Shown piece after piece: positions 1 to 11,149 of a stretch of DNA of 64,000 nt (positions are counted from its first letter, which is position 1; every line of letters begins with the position of its first letter). Origin of the DNA: Lepeophtheirus salmonis (lineage: Eukaryota; Arthropoda; Copepoda; Siphonostomatoida; Caligidae); NCBI RefSeq assembly GCF_016086655.4, contig NC_052136.2, positions 8,370,001-8,434,000 of the forward strand, given 5' to 3'. The notes beneath the pieces are model-generated. The model ran no database searches and was not told the origin of the DNA. It saw only the letters and a program-made list of their open reading frames with translations. A program made the translations under genes and the position numbers.

Positions 1-949
1 TATGATGACCACACATGCATTCGATTGGAAATGGGTTATGAAAAAGCAGAAATGAAATGCGTCATTCTTGTGGAGATTAATTTATTAATGAAGCTCATGT
101 GAGGCCTTTGATCATTACCCTCCAGGTTTATTTTGTATTGTATGTATCTAATTATAAATATCCATGATCATTGCGTTTTTTCTTCCTTCTATGAGCGATA
201 AAATTATATCTAACAGAAAAAAATATTAATTAAATCTTAATTCTCATATTTCATGCTTAAATTAGAAGAAATATTTATAGTTAATGTGGGGGTTTAATTA
301 GTTACAACATAAATCTATCTTTACCTGGACTCATAATAAGTTTATGAACATTTTATCAAGCAAATACACATTATTTGTCTTTTTTGCTATTTGAGGTGGA
401 ATTCAATGAATACTGCCCATATTTGTACAATTATACTACCCAATAATTGAAACCAAATGTGTACAAAAGTTTATTATAATTATTTAACAAACAAAATATA
501 TATTTTATTATTATTACGACAAGAGATAAAACGTGAACATCTTTTTTCAAAAAGAGAAAAAAATATAAATTCTTAACGCTTTTTCATATGTCCCTTTGAG
601 CAATGAAAAAATATGAAGAATTTGTAATTTGACTTTTATATGTTGTTAGCATTTACGTCCATTTAACATGTATATATTTTTTGTTTTTTTGTGTATTTAT
701 AAAGTTTTTTCTATATAAGAGTGTAAGTGAAAAAAAAAATATTTTCTCTAAAGTGTTCCGCTGTTTAGAAATAAACAAATTTTATAACCTTTATTTAGGT
801 ATAAACAATTATTCTTTTTAAATGAAAATATAAATGTGCTTTGTCAAATTATAGATTTGTCAATACATACATATATGTGACCCTTCAACACAAAAGCAAG
901 CTAGAAGGATTTCCCACAAAATAAATAATTAAATTACATTTGTACTACC
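1..949. other. AT-rich unassigned DNA
   Basis: No open frame of note, RNA gene or repeat end that I can support. The stretch is A/T runs and simple sequence. Confidence 0.5.
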
Positions 950-1240
950 CTCGTTCATTTTTATCAAAAAATTATTCTTATTAACCATTTGGAGGCGTTG
1001 CAAAATTAATCGTCACAATAAAAGAATAAGAAAATAATTATCAATTATTTTATCAAACAAAGGTTCTAAACTATATATAAAACTCTTGCATATTTTAATT
1101 CATCCCACAAATTTGCATACAAAGTCTATAAGTGACTCAAATTTCCATATGAAATATTGGGTCGTATATTTAGTAAACTAATATTTTGTGATTTTTTTCT
1201 TTTCATTATTTTTATTCAAGATTGTTTTTATGTTAACGCT
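950..1240 (+). repeat. Dispersed repeat R1, copy 1
   Basis: First of at least six copies of an AT-rich repeat. Shared landmarks in order are a GGAGGCGTTGCAAA block, a TTCTAAACTATA block, CATCCCACAAATTTG, an ACAAAGTCTATA block, a TGAAATATT block and finally TTCAAGATTGTTTTTATG followed by TTAAC. The same order recurs near 8.9, 10.6, 32.0, 37.1 and 58.0 kb, always in this orientation. No coding potential is visible; the class is unknown. Confidence 0.6.
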
Positions 1241-1262
1241 CCACATTTGTAAGTTGTAGCTA

Positions 1263-2221
1263 AATAACATCAACATTTGATTAAAGTAAAAATTATGTCC
1301 ATCCAGGGCATAATTTTCACAGAGTAGCAGATGCTGCAGTCATTCAATTTTGCAAATATTTTATACATCATTTGATTTTGATTGATTTTTTACATAGTTG
1401 TCTACTATGTTTTCTTATCTATCAGGAAATTCTACTTAAATGAGATCTCAGAAAATTTCGGGATGCGAGGAAAATAATAAAAAATTGTGGAATTGTAGTA
1501 ATTTATAGAAGAAAAGATACATTGTAAGCTTGTAGTGAAATAATCAAAATAAATCCATGTTTCTTTTAGTAAAAATGGTGAAGTTATTATTAATTTGTAT
1601 GTTCGTTTTAGGCAATAATTCGTTAAGCATCACAGTACAATATTTGCACTGAGGTATAAATCGTTAAATATTTTATCTCAAGTGAATCATCAGTATGTAT
1701 TTAATGAACCTTTTCATGAATTATAAAATCAGAAGTTACACAGTCCAGGATATATTTTTTTACTCAATAATTTATCGTGGGTAAAAAACCCAAAGGAGTT
1801 CCGGGAAACTGGATTTTGATATTCCGAAAAAAACACCCTACGTGATATATTAAATCATAAATTTTTAGCTATGTATGAAAAATTCTTTGCTCCTGCAATG
1901 CTTTTGACATTAAACAGTCTAGTTATAGTTATATAAATATTCATTTGTAGATTTGTCATATGTGCTTGGTTGAGCAACAACTTAAATTGTTCAAATTTTC
2001 ATCTCAAATGAATCTTCAATTTGTAACTTAATGAAGTGCAAGTGTGTCTGTTTTAGACATCAATATTGGTCACTATTTTTTCATTCATTTCTGCTCAAGC
2101 AGCTTCAAAAATAAGGAATTCAAAAGTTCGCTGTCGAAATGTAAATACAAACTTAGGAACACACACTTTCAAGCACTTTGGAGTGTAATTCTTTCACTTT
2201 TGGAGACCTGGAAAAATACAT
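1263..2221. other. AT-rich unassigned DNA
   Basis: No gene seen. The last 150 bases lead into the Tc1-like fragment and may be its degraded 5' flank. Confidence 0.4.
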
Positions 2222-2262
2222 GAGAAATATTATTTGATTGGGGTTGTTCCCAAGCAAGGATG

Positions 2263-2710
2263 TAAAAGGACAATTATTCGTGGGACGGCCGAGGCACCAA
2301 ACAAAGTTAGGGGAAAACCTAAGTTTGTAGGAGACCGTGATGTCAGAAAATAATGGTAGTGTAATCGCTGTCGTGTTTGTTTATTTTACCATGTATTATA
2401 TTTGTGTTCAGTTGTATTTCAGTTAAACATAATCATTGGCATTTTCCCCACTTTGTGATTTATTTTCCCGCCATTTTTTTGATAGTTTGTCCCTTGCCAT
2501 ATTTCCTCAAATTTTTTTCGAAAATTGAGACGGTGACCCAGTCAAACATACTTTTAACGAGAAAAGGAGAACGGCGACTGTGAATGACTTCTCCAAGAAG
2601 TTTGATTTGACCATTAAAATCATGAACCCTCTTATCAAATAATATCCTCGACTTAATGTGTATAAAAGGTCTCCGAGACAGGATCTTAAAGAAATATACT
2701 ATTAAAAAAG
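2263..2710 (+). pseudogene. Possible Tc1-like transposase N-terminal fragment, interrupted
   Basis: Bases 2263-2358 read GTAEAPNKVRGKPKF and then GDRDVRK before a stop. This resembles the basic GRP-type linker plus start of the second helix-turn-helix of Tc1 transposases. About 170 bases later (from about 2555) the reading RRTATVNDFSKKFDLT resumes, followed by a stop and LNVYKRSPRQDLKE. This fits the second HTH and the position where Tc1 proteins have a K-P-L-L-type motif. The intervening A/T-rich stretch looks inserted. No catalytic core follows. The assignment rests on motif resemblance only; it could be another DNA-binding fragment. Confidence 0.33.
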
Positions 2711-2728
2711 CTTTTAAGTTTCAAATTC

Positions 2729-2961
2729 TTACTGGACCAGCTCAATCAAATGGCAAAAAGGCCCCGACACACCCCGGATATCTCCCTCTGACATTATGCC
2801 TTCTTTGAGAGTTTGAAGTATATACTTACTGGTGTCAAATAAGCCTCTAAGCAACAGCTCAATCCCGTTATTATTAAAATTAATCTGGTTGAACTTTTCT
2901 TTGAATTGGGAAAGCAAGAAGTTTAGGTCCAAGTTGGAAACCTTGGTTCCAATGATTGCTC
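2729..2961 (-). CDS. Possible unrecognised exon, minus strand
   Basis: On the minus strand an open frame reads from 2961 (after an AG acceptor-like ATAAAG) to a stop at 2729, about 77 residues. It has ordinary amino-acid composition, unlike the A/T-tract ORFs around it. Segments include NLDLNFLLSQFKEKFNQ, GIELLLRGLFDT and GPFCHLIELVQ. A strong donor-like GTAAGTAT lies inside it (2829-2822), so a spliced exon could be 2961-2830. I do not recognise the family. The pyrimidine tract before the acceptor is poor and no partner exon is proven. Alternatives are a transposon ORF fragment or a chance ORF. Confidence 0.22.
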
Positions 2962-3354
2962 CTTTATTAGATAATATTATTTAGATTTAGACAAAAATAC
3001 ATCAAAATTGATCATTTTTTTCCATGTGATTCGCCTTAAATAGTCACATCTGTGCTTAAATGAAGCTTATACCATTAAATATGAGATTTCCCTGGAGAAA
3101 TTATACTACGTGCCTATGCATACATTTTTTTGGAATAAAATGATGCCTTTGAAATGTTAATCTCATCAAATTTATTAATGAACTTCTACATACTTCAAAT
3201 ATAAACAAACAAAAGATAATCCACACTTCATACCTTTGATTCTTGATTGATCTTCAGTAATTCATCACAAAGGGGTTAACCTTAAATCATCAAATATCTT
3301 TTTCAAAAATGAAGTTTTTACCACTTAAAGTACTTGTTGTTTTAACATGAAGGC

Positions 3355-3402
3355 AAAAAAAAAAAAAAAAAAAAAAACACACACACCACAAAAAAAAAAA
3401 AA
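3355..3402. repeat. Compound A / CA / A microsatellite
   Basis: Poly-A, a short CA run and poly-A again, uninterrupted. Confidence 0.9.
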
Positions 3403-3614
3403 CGACAATCTCACACTTTTAATATTATTTCAAAATGAAATTCCTATAGCAACTCAAGTAGCATAAACATGCTTATATACATTTCAACTTTTTCGTGTGA
3501 ATATTCGTTTACTCTCCCGCAGAAAAATAAATGAAATTACTTTTAAAAATTAACCCTCTGTGGGAAAATAAAATAAAATTATGTATATCTAATTTACTGA
3601 GCTATAGATTCCAT

Positions 3615-3638
3615 TAATATATATATATATATATATAA
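3615..3638. repeat. (TA)n microsatellite
   Basis: About eleven TA units. Confidence 0.9.
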
Positions 3639-3924
3639 TAAGTATCAATGGTTTTTGACTGGATATGAGGCTGATTGACAAGGGAATGGGAGAGAGGTCA
3701 ATGATGGTTTGTCATACGTATCATGAAAAGTATTCATGGTACAAAAAAAAGGAAAATGTATATAAAATTAAACGAATATTTGATTTAAAAAAATCTAAAT
3801 ATATGTCCGTAATTGAAATTTAAACCTTTGCTTCAACGGATTTACATATCTATATGTGTTGTGCTTCGGTTCGGAAATCCTTGACCGGTGTGAGACCAAG
3901 ATGATTTTTATTGGACCGATTTTT

Positions 3925-4319
3925 TTTTGAAAAAATATCCACAAAAATCCAAAAATCCAGAGCCATTCATAAAAATTATTTAAAAAAAAAAAAAAAATCA
4001 AAAATCCATAGTTATTTTCGAAACAATAAAAAATTTTGAAAAAAAAAAGAAAAATCAAAAATTCATAGCTGTTCTTAAACAATAATGTTTTTTGGAAAAA
4101 CATTTCAAATATAAAATTTTGCAATTAAAAAAAATCTAATTTCTTATTTAAGAATTTTTTCAAAAAAAAGCTATTCACAGAAAATTAAATTTTTGTCAAA
4201 AATTAAAAATTAAAATATAATTTCAAATATTAAACTTTCTAGGAAAAAGGAAAATTCCTTTTTTTTTGGGGGGTGGAGGTGCTACATCCCCTCTTGCCCG
4301 CCCTCTGCAGACGCCCCTG
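3925..4319 (+). mobile_element. R2 element, copy A (tandem A/T array with G-rich cap)
   Basis: Irregular tandem units built on TCCATAGCTATTCAC-like and AAATTAAATTTTTTG-like blocks. They end in a short G-rich then C-rich cap (GGGGGGTGGAGG, CATCCCCTC) and the terminal CAGACGCCCCTG at 4308-4319. The same cap and terminus recur in nine other places. The left terminus is not clear. The 109-codon minus-strand ORF over this array is a by-product of the repeat and is not called. Confidence 0.6.
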
Positions 4320-4850
4320 CGTTAAAAAAGGTAACATAAATATAATTATCTACATAAAATAATTAAATAGTGTTTAGAGATTTCATGCTTATAGGTTAAG
4401 CAAATCCTGTGATTTTAATACAATGCACGTTTAATATTCATTATCATAATTGGTTATTACTAAAATTTATTTTTTACCTCAAACCAATTGTTCAACAAAA
4501 ATATTGATTGTATTATTTAAAAAAAAAAAAAATGAAACTATGCTATAATCTCAATAACTAATGAATTTAGATAGTATAATTTTATCATAGAAGATAATTA
4601 ATTAGCATTACACTTCTAAAAAGCATTTAATATTGAAGTTATGATAACAGTTATGAAAACAAATTGAACCTCTCATATCTATATTAATAAAGACAAGTAT
4701 GTCTCTCTATTCGTATCCATGGTAAAAGTAATTAATTTTTGAGTGTAGATACTTCAGTACATTAAAGCATACCCGTCATATTAAAAATAAGAGAGTATTT
4801 GTATAGAATTGTATAAAAACAGTATTAAACAATGAGTGAAATCTCGCAGT
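4320..4850. other. AT-rich unassigned DNA
   Basis: Nothing recognisable beyond poly-A runs. Confidence 0.4.
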
Positions 4851-4854
4851 TCAA

Positions 4855-5175
4855 TTTATATATTAAAAAAAGAAGAAAAAAAGGTAGTACTTTATATTTA
4901 TAAAAAAAAAGGAATGTGTCATTAGTAGATGAGGTTGAACAATGAGCTAAAGTACTCCTGGGATATGAAATCACATTATTTTGTCTGTTTTATTGCTTTT
5001 GTATTATTGAGGAATGTATAGCTAAGTATTAAGTAACTACATGTGAGTGTGCTCAGGAAAAACGGAGATAAACACGGAGTGTTTGGGGACTTATCATTAG
5101 TATTATTAATGCAATATTTGTCTGTTCGCCGATGCTTAAAAACTTAAGACAATCCCGGGCACTACCACTAATCGC
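4855..5175 (+). repeat. Dispersed repeat R3, copy 1
   Basis: Shares ordered blocks with 35.4-35.7 kb and 48.65-48.8 kb: TACTTTATATTTA, a TAAAGTACTC block, AAGTATTAAGTA, GAGTGTGTT-like, and an ATGC...CACTACCACTA-like end (CCGAGTACTACCGC in the 35 kb copy). No protein is evident. Confidence 0.45.
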
Positions 5176-6053
5176 TTATAAAGTATATTCCACAATATGT
5201 AAATGCATAAATGGTACATTTCTAGCTAAATTATCTCATGTTTTTGTAACAAGATTGACTCTTAACTAGAGCCAACATGAGGCACATACTTTTTATTAAA
5301 GACTCTCCTGTTTTTATGTATAATTTTTCTTACAAAAATAAAAATTAATTCTCCTTATTGAGTGCATTTTGCTTTTCCGGCGATTTCCTAGTTTCTACCT
5401 GAAGCATTTACGTACCTTAATTATTTTTAAATTAGCGATAAATAAGACAAATATTTTGATTGCTCTCCTCTCTTATATATGAATATATATGAGAATATAT
5501 GTATGTGTACATATATATATTCTTCTCAGGGCTGATTTGAGGGCAAATGCATTAGAAAGAGTGCAATTGGTTTTATTGAAATATTAGAAGATATATTTAG
5601 AAAATTAGAAGAATAATATTTATAATAACTCATTTCAAATATTTATTTATTTTTCATTAATCTAAAAAATAAAATGGTCAAAATTATTCAAGGTAGGGAA
5701 TAGTTTAAGGCTCAGTCCGAGAATATCTTATATTTTGGTTTGGTTTTATTTTTTCCATACCGATTTGAACCTTTATTTATGTCCAGACCACTGTCTCAAA
5801 CCATAGACCTAAATTGAATACTCTTCAAATCGTGAACATGGCAGTGATTCTCAAGTTTATTTTATTTCTCTGTTCTAAAAACTGTTCTTTAAAATGAACT
5901 ATATATATATATTGGCATTTATTTATACGTGCGCGAGTAATTCAAAATTACAAATGATAGCCAAAATTTCTTCAAGAAAATAATAAAATAGCTAATATTT
6001 ATATATTGTATCTAACAATGAAAATCCAGTGTAGATTGGGCATGTTAAGAAAA
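5176..6053. other. Unassigned, possible hAT-like terminus near 5.53 kb
   Basis: Bases 5528-5550 read CAGGGCTGATTTGAGGGCAA, similar to hAT-type ends, but I found no partner end. A 28-base segment around 5668 (ATAAAATGGTCAAAATTATT) recurs with one change at about 7227. Confidence 0.25.
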
Positions 6054-6430
6054 AGAATCCAAAAATTCACATGATGACCCTGACAATTTGAAGAACATAA
6101 AAATGATCCTGACATTCCATTATATCAACTACAATAAGCTGTGACAAGGAAGTAAGAAGAGAAGGATATAAACAAGGACATTTCCTAGAATACCTCCGAT
6201 GTCGATTCCCAATTTTACTCAGAGTCCAAAAAGGACTTAGGATTATAACTCCGCAAAAATCCCCAGGATTATGCTCCGTCTTTTATGGGAACACACGAAC
6301 GTTCAAACAGGTTTTGAGTATAATTGAATCTATTTAGGAAAGGATGTTCACTACTCAGGAATTAAATAGTAATGACAACTGCTCAGGAAAGGAAAATTCA
6401 TTCTTCAGACTACCAATTCCAAAAAAAACA
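6054..6430 (+). repeat. Dispersed coding-like repeat R4, copy 1
   Basis: Matches copies at 24541-24940 (+) and 26870-27290 (-). Shared blocks are CCTGACAATTTGAAGAA, CCGATGTCGATTCCCAATTT and CAGAGTCCAAAAAGGACTTA. In one frame the first block reads DDPDNLKN and the second reads IPPMSIPNFTQSPKRT before a stop. The 24.5 kb copy reads VNPDNLKN and IPMSILNYSPNSTRT. This copy is the most decayed at its 3' side. I recognise no protein family. Confidence 0.55.
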
Positions 6431-8092
6431 AAAAAACAAAAAACGAGCCAGCTAAAAAATACAGAATTTCATCACTGATTATTTATACATACAATGAGGG
6501 ATCAACGAAAAATTATATATTAATTCCCTTTTAAAAATGGAAGATTGGTATAGGGACTTTTTAAAGTCCAGCACGACTTGTGTGCAGATGAACGGCACTA
6601 GTATCGTGGGAAAACTCAATAGGATTTTATAGGATAAATATGATTGAAAACATTATGAAATGTGAAAAATCCAAGGTCAAAGTAAAGTTTAAATCACAAA
6701 CAAATGATGCCACAGAGTAATTTGAATTTTTTGACCAAAGTTTGAAATTCTCTTAGTATTTAAAATTTGAAATACTGTTAGCCTTTGATTGGATAGAATA
6801 CATGTTAGTGGCTATTCTTGTATATTAAACATCCCCTATAATATAATTTATTATTTGGTATTTTTATCAAAACGAATAAATTATGAAATTCCCATCCCAT
6901 ATCAAGTGAGACGAAGAAATCGACGGCTGACAACAAAATACACAGAGTATTTTTTTGTTAACCAAGTAAAGCCGTAATAATAAACGCTTTAACTCAATAA
7001 TGCATAACGTTATTCTTTTGATATCATATGACGTCACTGTACTGATGTTCACAATATGGAAACACAATTGGTGTCATCAAAATTTCACCAATTTAATCAG
7101 TGTTTACACTGATAGTTTTTTGCTACCAATCTAGACCAAACATCTTTTCACGACCAAATTATTTATGTCCCCGAAAATTATGAAAAATTATTTTCGAATT
7201 TCTATTTTTTTGTATTGAAATGAAAATAAAATGGTCAAGATTATTCAAGGTGCTTTTAAAATTCAAATACATGGTTTAGAAAAACCCTTTGGGATGTTGA
7301 AAGCAAAATAATAATTTTTGTGAATGTGATGCAACGCCATAATTTAACAAAAGAAATAATATAATTTGTACATTAGATAGGTATAATACCATATAAGATA
7401 TTATAAGCTCTAATTAAATTTCTACCTTACATTAAAAATTAAAAAGAAAGAAAAAGGATAATGGGACCTCTGTTTTGACCACAAATTGCTTTGATAATGT
7501 TATGTTCCTTCCGTGGTTACAACGTGGTCTTCTCATCTGCCAGATGAAGATTCAATAAAATACCTGCGGTCAAAATAATAGTAATTAATTTCCTTTAATA
7601 ATTTAAAATTATAATTATTATCAATTTCCATATTATCATCAAAGCAATTTCTCAGAGAGAATTATAAATCTTATACATGGGTACAGCTCACAAAGATGAT
7701 CCACGCGCCGTCAAAGTCCAATCATCTCCATCTGCAAATCCGCTTTTGTTGACGAGAACAATAAGAAACAGAGGGATTTCTCATGAAAAGCAGCATCTGC
7801 TCTCCCGCCCTTTTTTCAGCAATGTATAATATATAGGGCTTAAATTAGGACTGTCGAATAAATGAGCTGATGAAAATTTATGGAGGGATCATCATAACCC
7901 GAAAAGAAGAAAACAAAAAGTTCGTTGCAATTCCTGTTCCTTGCATGAAATGCATTCATTTTTTCATAATCCACTGCCTATCCATTGTACTTACAGGGAT
8001 ATAATATGATTCCCAGCGGGTTTTAGTCAAGGATTTTTAAACAGTACTATTTTATTTTGAAAAAATTGCGAATTATTCACACATCAATAATT
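6431..8092. other. AT-rich unassigned DNA
   Basis: No supported gene. 7680-7830 is less A/T-biased (around TCATCTCCATCTGCAAATCC) but carries no sustained frame. Confidence 0.35.
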
Positions 8093-8117
8093 AAAAAAAA
8101 AAAAAAAAAAAAAAAAA
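8093..8117. repeat. Poly-A tract
   Basis: A run of about 24 A. Confidence 0.9.
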
Positions 8118-8510
8118 CGTACGTGGAGTGAAATAAAACCTTTTACGTAATTTTAAATATATGAAAAATATCTTCAATTCCCTATTAAAACAGAGTTCCT
8201 ACAAGAAATTAGTCAATACATTCATATTATTAAGTATATATGTGTATGGTCGACACAAAATCCATCTAGCATGATTTTTCTACAAATTGATTCTGAACAA
8301 GTTCCATGTACAAATATGAATGCTCTAATAAACATTAACTATTTTTTTGCTCTCTGATGATGACTGTAAATTATCTAAAAGGGGCCTTGGGCCTCCTTTG
8401 TTACGACCCCTTGTCTAATTACATTTGTAGTCTACGAAAAATGATTATTGTCAATTTCAATCAATAAATTATTATAAATTGGTAATCCCTTGGAGGAGTC
8501 GACACTTATT

Positions 8511-8899
8511 CAGGGGATTACACAGGAATGGGCTTTTGCTTTTTACTAGAAAATTTAATATTTGAAATTTAATCAGATATTAACAAAAAAAATTAATTTT
8601 CTGTCAATAATTGTGATTTTATATGTGAAATTTAATTTTTGATTTTTTCCCCAAATATTTTAATTTTTTGTGAATACCAATGAGTTTTTGAACTTTTTCT
8701 CCCAAATGCTTAATATTTGAAAATTAGTCTTTGAGTTTTTTTTATGCAGAAAATTTTATTTTTTGAGAATGGTTATGAATTTTTAATTTTTTTTGTAAAT
8801 ATCTGTGGATTTTTGAACTTGAATTTTTTTTCAAAAAATTCAATATTCACAATATTGAAAAAGAAGAAAAAAATATATATTTCCTTGCTGACACCTCTG
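8511..8899 (-). mobile_element. R2 element, copy B
   Basis: Reverse orientation relative to copy A. The left end is CAGGGGATTACACAGGAATG, leading to CTAGAAAATTTAATATTTG as in other copies. The right end is GCTGACACCTCTG, whose complement CAGAGGTGTCAGC matches the other terminus imperfectly. The interior is the same A/T tandem array (TTTTTTGTGAATA, TGAGTTTTTGAAC). No target duplication is visible. Confidence 0.6.
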
Positions 8900-8924
8900 T
8901 AGTTGCATTTGAAGTAACAATAAT

Positions 8925-9185
8925 TCATTGTTACAATGAAAGAATGAAAAATTGATTGATTTTAGTTTAAAAGGGCCGTATGTGGGCCAGATACAGTTTC
9001 ACAGATCAAATAAAGGTTTTAAACTATAGTTTACACATCTTGACATATCCAAGAAGTTGGAATACAATGTTAATAGAATTGACCAAAATATGTTCATGAA
9101 ATATTAAGTTCCATATGATGAACAAAAGTATACCGGTCATTTCTCATTTTGGTTCAAGATTGTTTTTATGTTAACTTACCGCATG
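8925..9185 (+). repeat. Dispersed repeat R1, copy 2
   Basis: Same block order as the 1 kb copy, ending TTCAAGATTGTTTTTATG then TTAAC. Confidence 0.6.
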
Positions 9186-9189
9186 TATG

Positions 9190-10019
9190 AATATGTAAAT
9201 GGAAGTCTTCACTTCAATATATGTAGGAACAGAGTATTTTATTAAGTGTATCAATGTAACATTAAAAAATATACAAATTTAAGATTATTTGCAACAAGTT
9301 TGTTAAATATCATTCTGACCCATTTTGGAAGACAATATCTAACCTTGGAATACCATTTATGTACCTATATATAAGCTTATTAAGAGACAATCAAAAATCA
9401 TCTCCCTTTGGAAGATGATGTCTCTTTTAAACCATGTGGGTTCATCACGTTATAAGTATCATATTAGATAATTGAGTTTTTGAAAACTCAATTTGAGCTA
9501 TTTGATATTTTTTTGCTCCACATTACAAATGAATAATTAATTAATCAATGAACCACTCAACAGTTAAAAATATAATTTCCTTATTGATAACCCTTCAATG
9601 TTGCAAACGTATTGTCTCATCGTAAAATGGGTAAACCACGTGTTTATCAAAAAAATTACAAATCTATGTTTTAAAGGTGTTTTATGAAGTAAAACATTTT
9701 TTTTCCATAAACATCAATAAAATGAGTTGGTCAGCTACTTTGAATTTTTAAAAAATAATATCAATTCTAACCAACAACCCAAATTCGATTAAAAAAAAGA
9801 AATTCAATTTTGACCAATTTTCAAAAAAAAAAAAAAAAAAAAAATGTACATAAAAATGGAACATAATTCTAATTTCATAAAATGAGAAAATTCTGAAATC
9901 CCTGAATTATTTGGGGGATTTGATAATATTACTAAACTTTCTTTTTATTTGGTTTTATTTCATTTAACTAAAACATAAGAATAAGGCAAATATTTTACCC
10001 ATCGGTACAAGAACTATCC
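9190..10019. other. AT-rich unassigned DNA with poly-A
   Basis: Includes a poly-A tract at about 9822-9844. No gene. Confidence 0.4.
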
Positions 10020-10121
10020 AGAAATATTTAATTTTTCAGATTTATTTACAAAAAAATGTATTTTTTGCACTTTTTTTTCAAAAGAAAAACCAAGCCCTAT
10101 TTAAACTTGTGGACGCCCCTG
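10020..10121 (+). mobile_element. R2 element, copy C (3' end only)
   Basis: A short A/T stretch leads into CCAAGCCCTA and the terminus GTGGACGCCCCTG at 10109-10121. Only the cap side is convincing. Confidence 0.4.
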
Positions 10122-10564
10122 ATTTCAAAATGATATTTTTAACTATTATTTAAAATATTAAAAAATTGGAATTGGCAACAGGAGTTTTTACGAGAATCGC
10201 ATCAGAATCGGCAAAGGGACTTTTTTGGAATCTCCCCATCACTAATTTGTATTCTTTGACGGATTATCGTACGTTTCTATGAACCAATTATCTTCCATTT
10301 CTATTCAAATATATTTTGATTATGTAATCCTTTGGATACACCGCAAATTACACTTAAATTAACCAAAAATCATCTTTAATATGAAATTATTAGAATAAAT
10401 GTATATTTTATTCGAAAATGCATATCGGAGTCAAATACAATCCGATATGCACTTTCAAAATATACCTAAAATTATAAGTTATCTCAACCACTCAACCACG
10501 GAATAGTTTGTCAATGAAATATTAATCTATATACATTCATAAAATAGAAAAATAAGTAGTCAAT

Positions 10565-10935
10565 TTTTCCTTTTCATTATCAATTTTCATTTTTGGTCTA
10601 GAAGCTGGAATTATTTTTCTCAAAATTGAGTTTGGATTACATTTGTATATTGTATTTGAATCGTCAATTTCTATCTATAAAATATTTTGCTAACCCTTTT
10701 GGGTATGTTTCAAATTCCAATTAAAGTATCCAAAATAGATTGTCAGAATAAAAGAATGATACATTGATTTGGTTATATGGTTAAAAAGGACCATATCAAG
10801 GCCAATATAAGTATCCTAAATCAAATAAAAGTTCTAAACTATAGCTAAAATTCTTGAGTATATTATATAATTAATACAAAGTCTATAGTTTACTAAAATA
10901 TGTGTATGAACTATAGCTACCTGTATGTATATATT
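10565..10935 (+). repeat. Dispersed repeat R1, copy 3
   Basis: Contains TCTCAAAATTGAGT, a GTTCTAAACTATAGCT block and ACAAAGTCTATAG. It is cut off by R2 copy D, which starts directly after it. Confidence 0.55.
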
Positions 10936-11149
10936 TAAGGGCGTCCGCAGAAAGGGGTGGGGCGAGTTGCTGTATCCCCCCACCAAATAAAGGAATAAAT
11001 GTCTTGATGAAGAAAAATTATCGCTTCGCAAGAAAAGTTTTAAATGGGGAAATCAAATTTTTAAATGATTTGTTTACTTAATCCAACTCAGACTCTGGTG
11101 GAAAAAATTAACTTCCCCACCCCCCTATAATAACTTGTGCATGCCATTG
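10936..11149 (-). mobile_element. R2 element, copy D (short)
   Basis: The left end is TAAGGGCGTCCGCAG, followed by a G-rich then C-rich cap (GGGGTGGGGCG, TATCCCCCC) and AAATAAAGGAATAAATG, as in the complement of copies E and J. The right end GTGCATGCCATTG matches the other terminus weakly. Length is only about 214 bp because the internal array is almost absent. It abuts R1 copy 3. Confidence 0.5.

Noticed and set aside
3795..4124. 109-codon minus-strand ORF
   Set aside because: It lies largely on the R2 tandem array; the phenylalanine-rich product follows from the A/T repeat.
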